A stretch of DNA of 16,107 nucleotides from DASXMT01 sp036521415 (GCA_036521415.1 DATDHU010000011.1:1-16107); one strand, 5' to 3'; positions 6,490-14,269 are shown, counted from the stretch's first letter. Made by a program: numbers and translations. Notes: generated by a model not told the origin, from the letters alone.

Positions 6490-8486
6490 CAGGCCACGTC
6501 CCCGGCAATGGGGGCGGCCAGGCCGTCCGTTCCTCCCGAGAGGTCAGAGGGCTCGGGCCGGTCGGGCCGTTCGAGCAGCCACTGCAGGCCGTCGGTGACC
6601 ACGTCGCCCAGGCGGTGCATGATGCCGGCCAGCCCGCCGGGCAGGTAGAGGATGAAGGCGATGAGCCCCAGCCCGCTGGTCAAGAACTGGATGGTCGAGG
6701 TGGTGCCGAAGATGGCCGGCAGACCCACCAGGTAGACGGCGCCCAACACGGCGCCGGGGACCGATCCCAGCCCGCCGATGACCACCATGGACACGATCAG
6801 GATGGAGACCGAGGGGTCGAAGGTGCTGGTGCTGAACCGCTCGCTGGCGAAGGCAAGGCAGACCCCGGCGTAGCCGGCCATGAAGCCCGACAGGGCGAAG
6901 GCCAAGAGCTTGGTCCGCACCACGGGGGTGCCCATGGCCGCCGCCCCGATCTCGTTGTCGCGCACCGAGACCAGGCGCCGGGCGATCCCCCGGTCCCGCC
7001 AGACCCGCACCATCAACACGGACAGGATGAGGACGCCGAGGGAGAACCAGGCGAAGGCTCGCTCGGAGCCGAGCGAGAGGCCGAAGAAGCTGGGCCGCGA
7101 GATCAGGGTGGAGGCCGGGTTGGGCAGACCGGTGCAGAGTTGTTTGCCGACCAGCGGCACCGTCCAGCACGATGTCGACAGCACCGACTGCTGCATCCAG
7201 AGGGCGAAGGCCAGGGTGGAGACGGCGAGATAGAGGCCCCGGACCCGAAGGGCGGGGAGGCCGACCAGGACGGCCACGACGGCGGTCACCGCCCCGGCGA
7301 AGAGCATCAGCACGACAAGGGGCAGGCTGTTGCCGAGGTGGGCGGCCATGACCGCCCCCACCGCCACCAGGCCGAACTGGCCGAGGGACACCTGGCCGGC
7401 CCACCCGGTCAGCACGGTGAGCGACAGGGCGATCACCGCGTACAGGCAGATCTGGGAGAGCAGGTAGGAGTTCCCGGTGCTGAGCACGAAGGGTAGGAGG
7501 GCGACGACCACCACGGTGGCCACCACCCCGGTGGTGCCCACCCGTTCCCGGAGGACGGAGCTCGCCCGCCGTGCCGCCGCCGAACCGAGGAGCCAGGTTG
7601 AGCGCTCCTCGCTCCGGGCCCCCCGCCGCAGGGCGGCGACGCGGACCAACAGGATGGCCAGCAACAGGGCGAACATGATGGTCTGGACCGAGGCGGTGGA
7701 CGAGATGTTCCAGGTGAGGATCTCGTAGAACACGCCGACGGCGATGCCCGACACGAAGGACACGGTCAGGTTGACCATGGCCCCGATAAGGGCGGCTGTG
7801 AGGGCGAACAGCAACAGGTCGGGACTGAGCGGCTGGGTCAGCACGCTGGTCTGGCCGGGCGAGGCCAGGATGGCCGTGAAGGCGGAGAGGATGCCGGCCA
7901 TGGTCCAGGCCATCGTGGAGGCCCGCCGGACCCACACCCCAGACAGCCGGGCCGAGTCGGCGTTCTCCGACATGGCCCGCATGGCCAGCCCCCACGGCGA
8001 GTACCGGATGAAGACGGCGAAGGCGGCGGCCACGACCGGGGCCACGATGAGGGTGAGTACCGCGCCCGGACCGAAGACGAAGCCGCCGATGACGAAGGAC
8101 AGGTGGATGGGGACGGGGAACGGGGCCGACAGGTGTTTGGGCAGGATGAAGGGGAAGGCGGTGAAGACGTAGAGCACCTGGGAGAGCCCGATGGTGGCCA
8201 CCATGACCAGCACCCGGGGCCGGTCGAACAGCCGGCGGAGGACCAGCTCGGAGAGGGCGCCCATGGCTGCGGCCAGGGCGACCGCCAGCACCAGCGAGAA
8301 CCAGTAGTTGAAGCCCCAGTCGGCGGTGCACTTGACCAGGAACACGGCGGCGACCACACCGAGCTGGCCCTGGGCGAAGTTGAGGACCCGGTTGGTGCGG
8401 TAGACAAGGACCAGGCCCATGGCCAACAGCCCGTAGTTGAGCCCGAGGACCACTCCCTCGAGGAGGACGAAGCCGGGGACCGACAT
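6489..8486 (-). CDS. Fused LivH-LivM branched-chain-type ABC permease
   Basis: A 665-residue membrane protein that joins both permease subunits of a Liv-type importer. Residues 1-285 are LivH-like (GLNYGLLAMGLVLVYR, NFAQGQLG, and the ATPase-contact loop AMRAMSENADSARLSG at 168-183). A basic linker (about 286-318) follows. Residues 320-625 are LivM-like (LTVLTGWAGQVSLGQFG, the contact loop VSVRDNEIGAAAMG at 506-519, and VIGGLGSVPGAVLGA). The two halves would form the complete translocation pore from one chain. Separate LivH and LivM are each about 300 residues, so nothing is missing. The C-terminal 35 residues are polar and cytoplasmic. Start ATG 8486 lies 6 bp after the stop of the MFS-LivF gene with no clear ribosome site, implying translational coupling. 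The fused form occurs in other bacteria and is not novel by itself. Confidence 0.93.
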   Translation of the reverse strand: MSVPGFVLLEGVVLGLNYGLLAMGLVLVYRTNRVLNFAQGQLGVVAAVFLVKCTADWGFNYWFSLVLAVALAAAMGALSELVLRRLFDRPRVLVMVATIGLSQVLYVFTAFPFILPKHLSAPFPVPIHLSFVIGGFVFGPGAVLTLIVAPVVAAAFAVFIRYSPWGLAMRAMSENADSARLSGVWVRRASTMAWTMAGILSAFTAILASPGQTSVLTQPLSPDLLLFALTAALIGAMVNLTVSFVSGIAVGVFYEILTWNISSTASVQTIMFALLLAILLVRVAALRRGARSEERSTWLLGSAAARRASSVLRERVGTTGVVATVVVVALLPFVLSTGNSYLLSQICLYAVIALSLTVLTGWAGQVSLGQFGLVAVGAVMAAHLGNSLPLVVLMLFAGAVTAVVAVLVGLPALRVRGLYLAVSTLAFALWMQQSVLSTSCWTVPLVGKQLCTGLPNPASTLISRPSFFGLSLGSERAFAWFSLGVLILSVLMVRVWRDRGIARRLVSVRDNEIGAAAMGTPVVRTKLLAFALSGFMAGYAGVCLAFASERFSTSTFDPSVSILIVSMVVIGGLGSVPGAVLGAVYLVGLPAIFGTTSTIQFLTSGLGLIAFILYLPGGLAGIMHRLGDVVTDGLQWLLERPDRPEPSDLSGGTDGLAAPIAGDVA

Positions 8487-8492
8487 GGCCGT

Positions 8493-10733
8493 TCAGCCGA
8501 GCCCGGTCCCGGCCTCGGCCAAGAACACCGGTCGCAGGAGATCGTTTCGGCCCAAGAGCTCCGAGGTGTGCCCGTCGAAGCGGACCTCGCCCCGCTCCAG
8601 GAAGATGGCCCGTTCGGCCAGGGACATAGCCCGGTTCACGCTCTGCTCGACCAGGACGACCGTCGTGCCCTCGGCGTTGACCCGCCGGACGATCTCCATG
8701 AGGCGGTCGACGGTCTTGGGCGCGAGGCCGAGGGCCAGCTCGTCGATCAGCAGCAGCTTGGGCCGGGTCATCATCACCCGGGCTAAGGCCAGCATCTGCT
8801 GTTCCCCGCCCGACAGGGTGCCGGCCGCCTGGTCGAGCTTGGTGGCCAGCTCGGGGAAGGCGGCGATCGCCTCCTCCATCGCCGCCCCGGACCGGGACCG
8901 CTGGCGCCGGAACGTGAACCCTCCGATGCGCAGGTTGTCGCGCACGGTGAGGCCGGGGAAGGTCATCTTCCCCCCGACCAGGAGGGCCACGTCCTGGTGG
9001 ATGATCTGCTCGGGCTCCAGATAGGTGCAGTTCACACCGAAGATGCGGACCACCCCCCGGTGGGGGTGCTCGAGCCCGGCCACCGACCGCAGCAGGGTCG
9101 ACTTGCCCGCCCCGTTGGTGCCGAGCAGGGCCACCATCTCGCCCTGGGCCACCTCGAGGCTCACGTCGAACAGCACCTGGTTGGCCCCGTAGAAGAAGTC
9201 GAGGTTGTGGACCTGCAGTGCGGGGGTGTCCCCGCCCGCCTGGCGCCGCTTCCCCTCGGCGTAACGCTCGAGCACGTCCTCGATGACCAAGGTGATGTCC
9301 CGGCGGACATAGCGCGACCCGATCAGGAGGAAGACGCCCCCGATCACGCACACCGGGGCGATGAGGGTGAGGGCCACCACGATGCCGTGCAGCCCCCCGA
9401 TGGAGTCGGAGATGGCGCCGAGCAGCACGCTCCCGGTGAAGCCGCCGAAGACGAGCGAGTACACCCCGAACATGGCGAAGCAGATGGTCCGCATCTCGGG
9501 CGGGGCGGTGGCGGCCAGGGTCAGGAAGATGCAGATGGAGAGCGGGGCCACCGCGGCGTTGGCCAACGTCTGCAAGGTGACGCACATCCACAGCTTGGGG
9601 ACGTACAGAGAGGCCACGTAGAGCAGCCCGTAGGCTGCGATGCAGTAGCCGGCGATGGCCAAGGGGCGTTGTGGGGCCTTGCGGAAGTACCGGTCCCCGA
9701 CGACGTAGGCGACGGGCAGCCCGAGGAAGGCGGCCAATCCGATGATGGCGTAGACCTCGCTCCGCCCGGCCACGCTGAGCCCGAACTTGTCGCTGAAGAA
9801 GAGACTGCCGAACAGCGGGGCGCCGGTTCCGGCGAAGCCGAGGATGCCCACCGCGATCAGGGCGAAGTAGAGCGACTTGATGCGCAGCAGGCGGCTGAGG
9901 GCCGAGCCCAGCAGGACGCGGGGGGCGTCCTCCTGCTGGGACTGGACGTCCATCCCGGACGACTTGAGGATGTGGCTCTCCTCGTTGGCCCCCTTGGCCG
10001 GCTCGCGGATGGTGAACAGGGCGAAGCCGAGCGGGATACCTACCAGGGCCACGAGCAGCCCGAACCGCCAGTTGTGGGCCACGGTGACCACATAGCCGAA
10101 GATGAGGATGCCGACGGTCTGGGACAGCGGGTCGCTCAGGTTGTGCCAGCTGAAGACCCGACCCCGGGCCTCGGTCGGGTAGGCGTCGGCCAGGTAGGAG
10201 TTGTGCACGGTGTTGTTGACACCCGAGCCGATCGAGGCGGCCAGGTAGAGGAAGGCGAAGGCCCACACGTTGGGCGAGAGGGCCATCAGCGACCCGAAGA
10301 CCGAGAACACCAACAAGGCGCCGGCGGCCACGACCTTGCGGCTGCCCCGGTCGGCCAGGAGGGCCAGGGGGACGGCCCAGAGGAGCTGGGCCACCTGGGC
10401 CACGAAGGCGACGGCGGCCAGACCGGTGTTGTGCATGTGGAACGACTGCTCGAGATTCTTGCCGATGATGGCGATGCCGTTGATGAAGGTGCCGGGCACC
10501 ATGGCCGCCCCGGTCAGGAGGACCAGCGGTGCGTACCCAGAGGTGCGCAGGATTCCGAGGAGGGGGGGCGCCCGGCCCTCGCCGGTCCCTGGCATCACCT
10601 CGATGTCGGCCACCACGTCGCGGTCGGGGTGCCGGGCTACGACTTCCTTCAGCAGCTCGTCGGGTACGGCGAAATCGAAGAGCGCCTCGTCCGGCATCGG
10701 CGTGAGCCTATCCCTGACCAGGGCGCTGGGCAC
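8493..10733 (-). CDS. MFS transporter fused to a LivF-type ABC ATPase
   Basis: A 746-residue chimera. Residues 1-59 form a polar cytoplasmic extension. Residues 60-475 are a major facilitator superfamily transporter with about twelve hydrophobic segments and the loop 2-3 motif A in the form LLADRGSRK (125-133). After a charged linker (476-503), residues 504-746 are a complete LivF-like ATPase: Walker A GTNGAGKST (538-546), VGGKMTFPGLTVRDN in place of the usual VPEGR.FP.LTV.EN, signature LSGGEQQ (640-646), Walker B LLLIDEL (660-666) with D664/E665, LGLAP, and VEQS with the Gln typical of LivF in place of the switch His. The frame is continuous, with no stop or frameshift at the junction near 9221. 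It is followed by LivHM and LivG, and no other LivF is present, so this domain should serve that permease. The start is GTG 10733 (GGGG 9 nt ahead) or ATG 10697. Whether the MFS half transports anything or acts as a sensor or scaffold is unknown. Confidence 0.9.
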   Translation of the reverse strand: MPSALVRDRLTPMPDEALFDFAVPDELLKEVVARHPDRDVVADIEVMPGTGEGRAPPLLGILRTSGYAPLVLLTGAAMVPGTFINGIAIIGKNLEQSFHMHNTGLAAVAFVAQVAQLLWAVPLALLADRGSRKVVAAGALLVFSVFGSLMALSPNVWAFAFLYLAASIGSGVNNTVHNSYLADAYPTEARGRVFSWHNLSDPLSQTVGILIFGYVVTVAHNWRFGLLVALVGIPLGFALFTIREPAKGANEESHILKSSGMDVQSQQEDAPRVLLGSALSRLLRIKSLYFALIAVGILGFAGTGAPLFGSLFFSDKFGLSVAGRSEVYAIIGLAAFLGLPVAYVVGDRYFRKAPQRPLAIAGYCIAAYGLLYVASLYVPKLWMCVTLQTLANAAVAPLSICIFLTLAATAPPEMRTICFAMFGVYSLVFGGFTGSVLLGAISDSIGGLHGIVVALTLIAPVCVIGGVFLLIGSRYVRRDITLVIEDVLERYAEGKRRQAGGDTPALQVHNLDFFYGANQVLFDVSLEVAQGEMVALLGTNGAGKSTLLRSVAGLEHPHRGVVRIFGVNCTYLEPEQIIHQDVALLVGGKMTFPGLTVRDNLRIGGFTFRRQRSRSGAAMEEAIAAFPELATKLDQAAGTLSGGEQQMLALARVMMTRPKLLLIDELALGLAPKTVDRLMEIVRRVNAEGTTVVLVEQSVNRAMSLAERAIFLERGEVRFDGHTSELLGRNDLLRPVFLAEAGTGLG

Positions 10734-10744
10734 GGTTGTTTTCC

Positions 10745-10766
10745 CCGGCCCTCCGCTCGGGACCGG
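10745..10766 (-). other. Imperfect hairpin between the AKR and MFS-LivF genes
   Basis: On the minus strand CCGG-T-CCC is followed, after a 7-nt loop, by GGG-CCGG, giving a seven-pair stem with one bulged T. It ends next to the GGGG that may serve as ribosome site for GTG 10733. No T-run follows (GGAAAAC), so it is not a classic terminator. It might stabilise the mRNA end or influence translation of the fusion gene, but a stem this short in such GC-rich DNA could be chance. Confidence 0.25.
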
Positions 10767-10767
10767 T

Positions 10768-11796
10768 TCAGCCCTCGTGCGTGTCGCGCCAGATGTCGAG
10801 GCCGGCGGCGGCCGCCCCTTCGTCGATCTTGGCTAGTTCCTCAGGCGAGAACCCGGGATGGTCGAGTGCAGCTACGTTCTGCTCGAGCTGGGCCACGCTG
10901 CTCACGCCGACCAGAACCGAGGTGACCCGCGGGTCCCGGAGGGCCCAGGCCAGGGCCAGCTGCGACAGCTGCTGGCCGCGCGAGGCGGCCAGGTCCTGCA
11001 GGGCCCGGAGGTAGGCCCGGTTCTCGTCGGTCAGCATCTGGGGGAACAGCGTGGTCCCCTTCGAGCCCCGCGAGCCCTCGGGGATGCCGTCGAGGTAACG
11101 ACCGGACAGGATGCCCTGGGCCAGGGGTGAGAAGGCGATGCACCCGATCCCCTCGTCGTCGAGCACATCGAGCAGACCGTCCTCGATCCAGCGGTTGAAC
11201 ATCGAGTACGACGGCTGGTGGATCAACAGCGGCGTGCCCAGCGAGGAAAGGATCTCGATCGCCTCGGCCGTGCGGGTGGCGGGGTAGGAGGAGATGCCGG
11301 CATAGAGGGCCTTCCCCTGGCGCACCGCGGTGTCGAGCGCGCCCAGGCTCTCCTCCAGCGGAGTATCGGGGTCGGGCCGGTGGTGGTAGAAGATGTCCAC
11401 GTAGTCGAGGCCCAGCCGGGCCAGGCTCTGGTCCAGGCTGGCCAGAAGGTACTTGCGCGAACCGAGGTCCCCGTAGGGACCGGGCCACATGTCCCAGCCC
11501 GCCTTGGTCGAGATGACCAACTCGTCGCGGTAGGGGGCGAGCTCCTCGCGCAGGATCCGTCCGAAATTGGTCTCGGCGCTCCCATAGGGCGTCCCGTAAT
11601 TGTTGGCCAGGTCGAAGTGGGTGATCCCGAGGTCGAAGGCCCGCCGCACGATGGCGCGCGAGTTCTCGATCGGGTGGTCGTCGCCGAAGTTGTGCCACAG
11701 GCCGAGCGAGAGGGGCGGCAACTTCAGTCCGCTCCACCCGCAGCGCCGGTACTCCATCGAGCCGTAGCGATCGGGAGCGGCGACGTAGCTCGGCAC
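10768..11796 (-). CDS. yghZ: YghZ-type aldo/keto reductase (L-glyceraldehyde 3-phosphate reductase family)
   Basis: A 342-residue cytoplasmic NADPH-dependent aldo/keto reductase. It follows E. coli YghZ (GpR) closely along its whole length as far as I can recall that protein: PDRYGSMEYRRCG.SGL, LSLGLWHNFG, FDLGITHFDLANNYG, STKAGWDMWPGPYG, SRKYLLASLDQSL, LLIHQPSY, GCIAF.PLAQG and VTSVL.G.S. The catalytic tetrad is D62, Y67, K98 and H139. YghZ reduces L-glyceraldehyde 3-phosphate and related aldehydes; the same activity here is inferred from similarity. The start is GTG 11796, which aligns with the YghZ N-terminus. It has no ribosome site, but a TAGACT lies 6 nt ahead, so the mRNA may be leaderless. 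The MFS-LivF gene begins 34 bp after its stop on the same strand, making this the likely first gene of the transporter operon. It is divergent from the glycosidase operon. Confidence 0.9.
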   Translation of the reverse strand: MPSYVAAPDRYGSMEYRRCGWSGLKLPPLSLGLWHNFGDDHPIENSRAIVRRAFDLGITHFDLANNYGTPYGSAETNFGRILREELAPYRDELVISTKAGWDMWPGPYGDLGSRKYLLASLDQSLARLGLDYVDIFYHHRPDPDTPLEESLGALDTAVRQGKALYAGISSYPATRTAEAIEILSSLGTPLLIHQPSYSMFNRWIEDGLLDVLDDEGIGCIAFSPLAQGILSGRYLDGIPEGSRGSKGTTLFPQMLTDENRAYLRALQDLAASRGQQLSQLALAWALRDPRVTSVLVGVSSVAQLEQNVAALDHPGFSPEELAKIDEGAAAAGLDIWRDTHEG

Positions 11797-11802
11797 CGGG
11801 CG

Positions 11803-11808
11803 AGTCTA
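11803..11808 (-). promoter_or_regulatory. Candidate -10 element for a leaderless AKR transcript
   Basis: TAGACT on the minus strand ends 6 nt before GTG 11796, so transcription would begin at or next to the start codon. This fits the absence of a ribosome site. No recognisable -35 element is present 16-18 nt further upstream, where the CCGG-rich inverted repeat lies instead, so the promoter may rely on an activator. The call rests on one hexamer and spacing. Confidence 0.35.
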
Positions 11809-11816
11809 CGTCTGCG

Positions 11817-11834
11817 CCCCGGTTTGCACCGGGG
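11817..11834. repeat. Perfect inverted repeat, candidate operator
   Basis: CCCCGG-TTTGCA-CCGGGG is a perfect six-base-pair inverted repeat around a 6-nt centre, 20 nt upstream of the AKR start and directly behind its candidate -10 element. Position and symmetry suit binding of a dimeric regulator. GC-rich palindromes arise easily by chance here, which limits certainty. The right half TTTGCACCGGGG recurs 40 bp downstream at 11863-11874. Confidence 0.4.
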
Positions 11835-11874
11835 TTCCCGGGTCCGGAAAGGCAGCGGCGGATTTGCACCGGGG
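11823..11874. repeat. 12-bp direct repeat pair, 40 bp apart
   Basis: TTTGCACCGGGG occurs identically at 11823-11834 and 11863-11874. The first copy is the right half of the inverted repeat; the second leads into the first 30-bp tandem unit. The spacing is close to four helical turns, so proteins on both copies would face the same side of the DNA. A 12-bp exact match within 52 bp in an intergenic region is unlikely to be chance even at high GC. Confidence 0.55.
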
Positions 11875-11944
11875 CCCGGAGATACGCCCGGGTCCTGATC
11901 GGGGCCCGGAGATACGCCCCGGTCCCGCCCGGGGCCCAGAGATA
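11871..11944. repeat. 30-bp tandem repeat, two full copies plus a partial one
   Basis: GGGGCCCGGAGATACGCCC begins at 11871 and again at 11901. The two copies match at 24 of the first 25 positions and differ in the last five of the 30-bp period. A third copy starts at 11931 exactly on period (GGGGCCCAGAGATA, 13 of 14 matches) and then departs into GGGTGA. The core GGGGCCC is itself nearly palindromic. The period of about three helical turns and the position between divergent operons suggest stacked regulator sites rather than a coding or CRISPR repeat. The third copy creates ATAGGGTG, containing a TANNNT hexamer at 11944-11949 that could be a -10 element for the rightward operon. Confidence 0.65.
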
Positions 11945-12008
11945 GGGTGAAGCGGGCGAGGCGATCCGGCTACCGTCCGACGGGGAGACAGTCCGAGGGG
12001 GTTGTGCC

Positions 12009-13367
12009 GTGCAGGTCACGATCGTGGGTGGTGGCAGCTACCAGTGGTCGCCCGAGCTGATGGCCGACCTGTTCGGCACCGAGGCGCTGAAGGGGTTGCA
12101 CCTGGTGCTCGAGGACATCGACCCGGCCCCGTTGCCCCGGATGCAAGCGCTGGGGGAGAAGGTGAGCGCCGCCCTCGATGCCAAGGCCACCATCACCACC
12201 ACCACCGACCAACGGCGGGCGCTCGAGGGGGCGGACTTCGTGATCGTCACCATCTCCACCGGCGGCTTCACGTCGATGGCCGCCGACCTCGACGTCCCCG
12301 CCCGCTACGGCATACGACAGTCGGTTGGCGACACGGTCGGCCCCGGGGGGGTCAACCGGGCACTGCGCAACGTCCCGGTCCTGGCCGGCATCGCCCGGGA
12401 CATGGACGAGGTTTGCCCCGATGCCTGGCTGCTCAACATCACCAACCCCATGTCCGCCCTGACCCGGACGGTCAGCGCGGTGAGCTCGGTCAAGGTGATG
12501 GGCCTCTGCCATGAGGTCGGCAACTGGTGTTGGGACGTGGCCCTCATGCTCGGGCTGCCCCATACCGCCGTGCGCCCCACGGTCAGCGGGGTGAACCACT
12601 TCCCGGTCGTCCCCGAGGTCGAGATCGACGGGCAGGACGGGTTGGACATCCTCCGTGGGATCACCGAGGAGCTCGGGGGCCTGGACGCCCTCGCCCCCCG
12701 CCCGGGCCAGGAGGAGGCCCCCCAGTTCTCCAAGCTCGACTTTGCCCGGCGCCACCGGTTGCAGCTCACCCTGCTCGAGCGCTGGGGCGCCATCCCGGCG
12801 GCCAACGACCGCCACCTGGCCGAGTTCTTCCCGTCCATCCTGACGGCCGAGTCGGGGTGGGGGGCCGAGTTCGGCATCGAGTTGACCAGCATCGAGAAGC
12901 GCCAGGAGCACCAGGACGGGTACGTGGCCGACGTCGGGGCCTGGCTCGGCGGGACGAAGGACCTGCAGACCTGGCCGTCCGGGGAGCTCCCGGCGGTGGT
13001 CATCGACTCCCTGGTGTCGGGCGAGCGCCGGGACCTGCCGGTCAACATCCCCAACCAGGGACAGTGCCCCGACGTCCCATCGGGCTCGGTGGTCGAGTCG
13101 ATCTGCGTGGTCGACGGCGACGGCGTGCGCGGCCGCGACCAGGCGGCGCTGCCGGCACCCTACGCCGAGCTGGTCCGGCGCCACGCGGCCAACCAGGAGC
13201 TGACGGTGCGGGCCGCCCTCGAGGGTGACGCGGCGTTGGCCCGGGCCGCCTTCGCACTCGACCCGCTGGCCGGGCGGGGGGATCTCGACCAGACTGACGC
13301 CATGGTCGACGAGCTGCTGGTGGCCACGGCCCAGTGGCTGCCCCAGTTCCCCGCGCCGGCGGCCTGA
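12009..13367 (+). CDS. Family 4 glycoside hydrolase (NAD- and metal-dependent)
   Basis: A 452-residue cytoplasmic enzyme of family GH4, which cleaves glycosides by transient NAD+-dependent oxidation and elimination with a divalent metal. The Rossmann start is IVGGGSYQWSP (5-15). NITNPMSALT (143-152) is the family NP motif. C167 and H168 in GLCHE, with N196-H197 in GVNHF, supply the expected metal-binding and catalytic positions. SVGDTVGPGGVNRALRN (105-121) is the substrate loop. Length matches the family (about 430-480). GH4 members act on alpha-glucosides, alpha-galactosides, alpha-glucuronides or their 6-phosphates; the exact sugar cannot be read. No phosphotransferase system is in view, so a non-phosphorylated substrate is more likely (inference). 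The start is GTG 12009 with GAGGGGG about 8 nt ahead. First gene of the rightward operon; the dehydrogenase starts 14 bp after its stop. Confidence 0.92.
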   Translation: MQVTIVGGGSYQWSPELMADLFGTEALKGLHLVLEDIDPAPLPRMQALGEKVSAALDAKATITTTTDQRRALEGADFVIVTISTGGFTSMAADLDVPARYGIRQSVGDTVGPGGVNRALRNVPVLAGIARDMDEVCPDAWLLNITNPMSALTRTVSAVSSVKVMGLCHEVGNWCWDVALMLGLPHTAVRPTVSGVNHFPVVPEVEIDGQDGLDILRGITEELGGLDALAPRPGQEEAPQFSKLDFARRHRLQLTLLERWGAIPAANDRHLAEFFPSILTAESGWGAEFGIELTSIEKRQEHQDGYVADVGAWLGGTKDLQTWPSGELPAVVIDSLVSGERRDLPVNIPNQGQCPDVPSGSVVESICVVDGDGVRGRDQAALPAPYAELVRRHAANQELTVRAALEGDAALARAAFALDPLAGRGDLDQTDAMVDELLVATAQWLPQFPAPAA

Positions 13368-13381
13368 CCCGAGGATCGCGG

Positions 13382-14269
13382 ATGCACATCGGTTTCATCG
13401 GCCTCGGCGCCATGGGCCTGCCCATGACCTGCCACCTGCTCGAGGCCGGGCACGCGGTCACCGTCGCCTCGCGCAGCTCGGGCCCGGTCGAACAGGCGGT
13501 GGCCCTCGGCGCGGTGGCGGGAGGGTCCCCGGCGGCGGTGGCCGAGGCCAGCCAGGTGACCATCCTGTGCGTTCCCGACTCGCCCGACGTTGTGGAGGTC
13601 ATCGCCGCCCTGCTGCCCGCCCTCGGCCCGGGCAAGACCGTGGTCGACTGCTCGACCATCGACCCCGACATCGAGCGGGCCCAGCACGAGCGGGTGTCGG
13701 CGTGCGGGGCGGCCTACCTCGACGCGCCGCTCTCCGGCGGGACGGCCGGTGCGCAAAAGGGAATCCTCACCCTCATGGTCGGAGGGGCGGCCGACGATCT
13801 CGAACGTACCCGGCCGGCGATGGAGCCCTTCGCCGGGCTGGTCGTCCACGTCGGCGGACCGGGCATGGGCCAGGTGGTCAAGCTATGCAACAACCTGATC
13901 TACGCGGCCCAGATGGAGGCCACGGCCGAGGCCGCCGCGCTGGCCGTGCGCTCCGGTGTCGACCCCAACAAGCTCTATGAGGTCCTCATCCATTCAACCG
14001 GGGACTGCGCGGCCGTACGCACCCGGTTCCCCGTAGCCGGGGTCGTGCCCGACAGCCCGGCTTCGAACGACTGGGCCCCGGGATTCATGACCGACCTCAT
14101 GGCCAAAGACCTCGGCCTGGCCCTGGACTATGCCGCCCGCGTGCACGTCTCCCTGGACAGCACCAAGCTGGCCAGGGAGAGCCTGGCCGAGGCGTCTGCC
14201 GCGGGCTACGGCCGCGAGGACTTCTCGTCCCTGGCCAAGGTCGTCCTGGCCCGGGGAGCGGATGGCTGA
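13382..14269 (+). CDS. Beta-hydroxyacid dehydrogenase family NAD(P) oxidoreductase
   Basis: A 295-residue enzyme of the 3-hydroxyisobutyrate / 6-phosphogluconate dehydrogenase-like group that interconverts a hydroxy acid and its oxo or semialdehyde form. Visible are the cofactor loop GLGAMGLPM (7-15), the substrate motif DAPLSGGTAGAQKG (114-127), the catalytic K167 in GQVVKLCNN and KDLGLALDYA (242-251). R31 after the second strand (VASRSS) hints at NADP rather than NAD. The start ATG 13382 has GAGG 8 nt ahead and begins exactly at the family N-terminus (MHIGFIG); the in-frame extension back to 13334 overlaps the GH4 gene and is not used. Its end overlaps the aldolase start by 8 bp. Members of this family occur in sugar-acid, glyoxylate/tartronate and sulfolactaldehyde pathways; the substrate here is unknown. 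Confidence 0.9.
   Translation: MHIGFIGLGAMGLPMTCHLLEAGHAVTVASRSSGPVEQAVALGAVAGGSPAAVAEASQVTILCVPDSPDVVEVIAALLPALGPGKTVVDCSTIDPDIERAQHERVSACGAAYLDAPLSGGTAGAQKGILTLMVGGAADDLERTRPAMEPFAGLVVHVGGPGMGQVVKLCNNLIYAAQMEATAEAAALAVRSGVDPNKLYEVLIHSTGDCAAVRTRFPVAGVVPDSPASNDWAPGFMTDLMAKDLGLALDYAARVHVSLDSTKLARESLAEASAAGYGREDFSSLAKVVLARGADG

Noticed and set aside
6544..10266. A 1240-codon open frame on the minus strand
   Set aside because: It overlaps the well-supported LivHM and MFS-LivF genes in another frame, is low-complexity Arg/Pro/Gly-rich, and has no motifs: a GC-driven shadow.
11871..11944. CRISPR array from the 30-bp repeats
   Set aside because: The copies are contiguous with no unique spacers, only two and a half units exist, and no cas gene is nearby.
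10841..12019. A minus-strand frame crossing the divergent intergenic region into the GH4 start
   Set aside because: It shadows the AKR gene in another frame, and its unique part is only the translated repeats.
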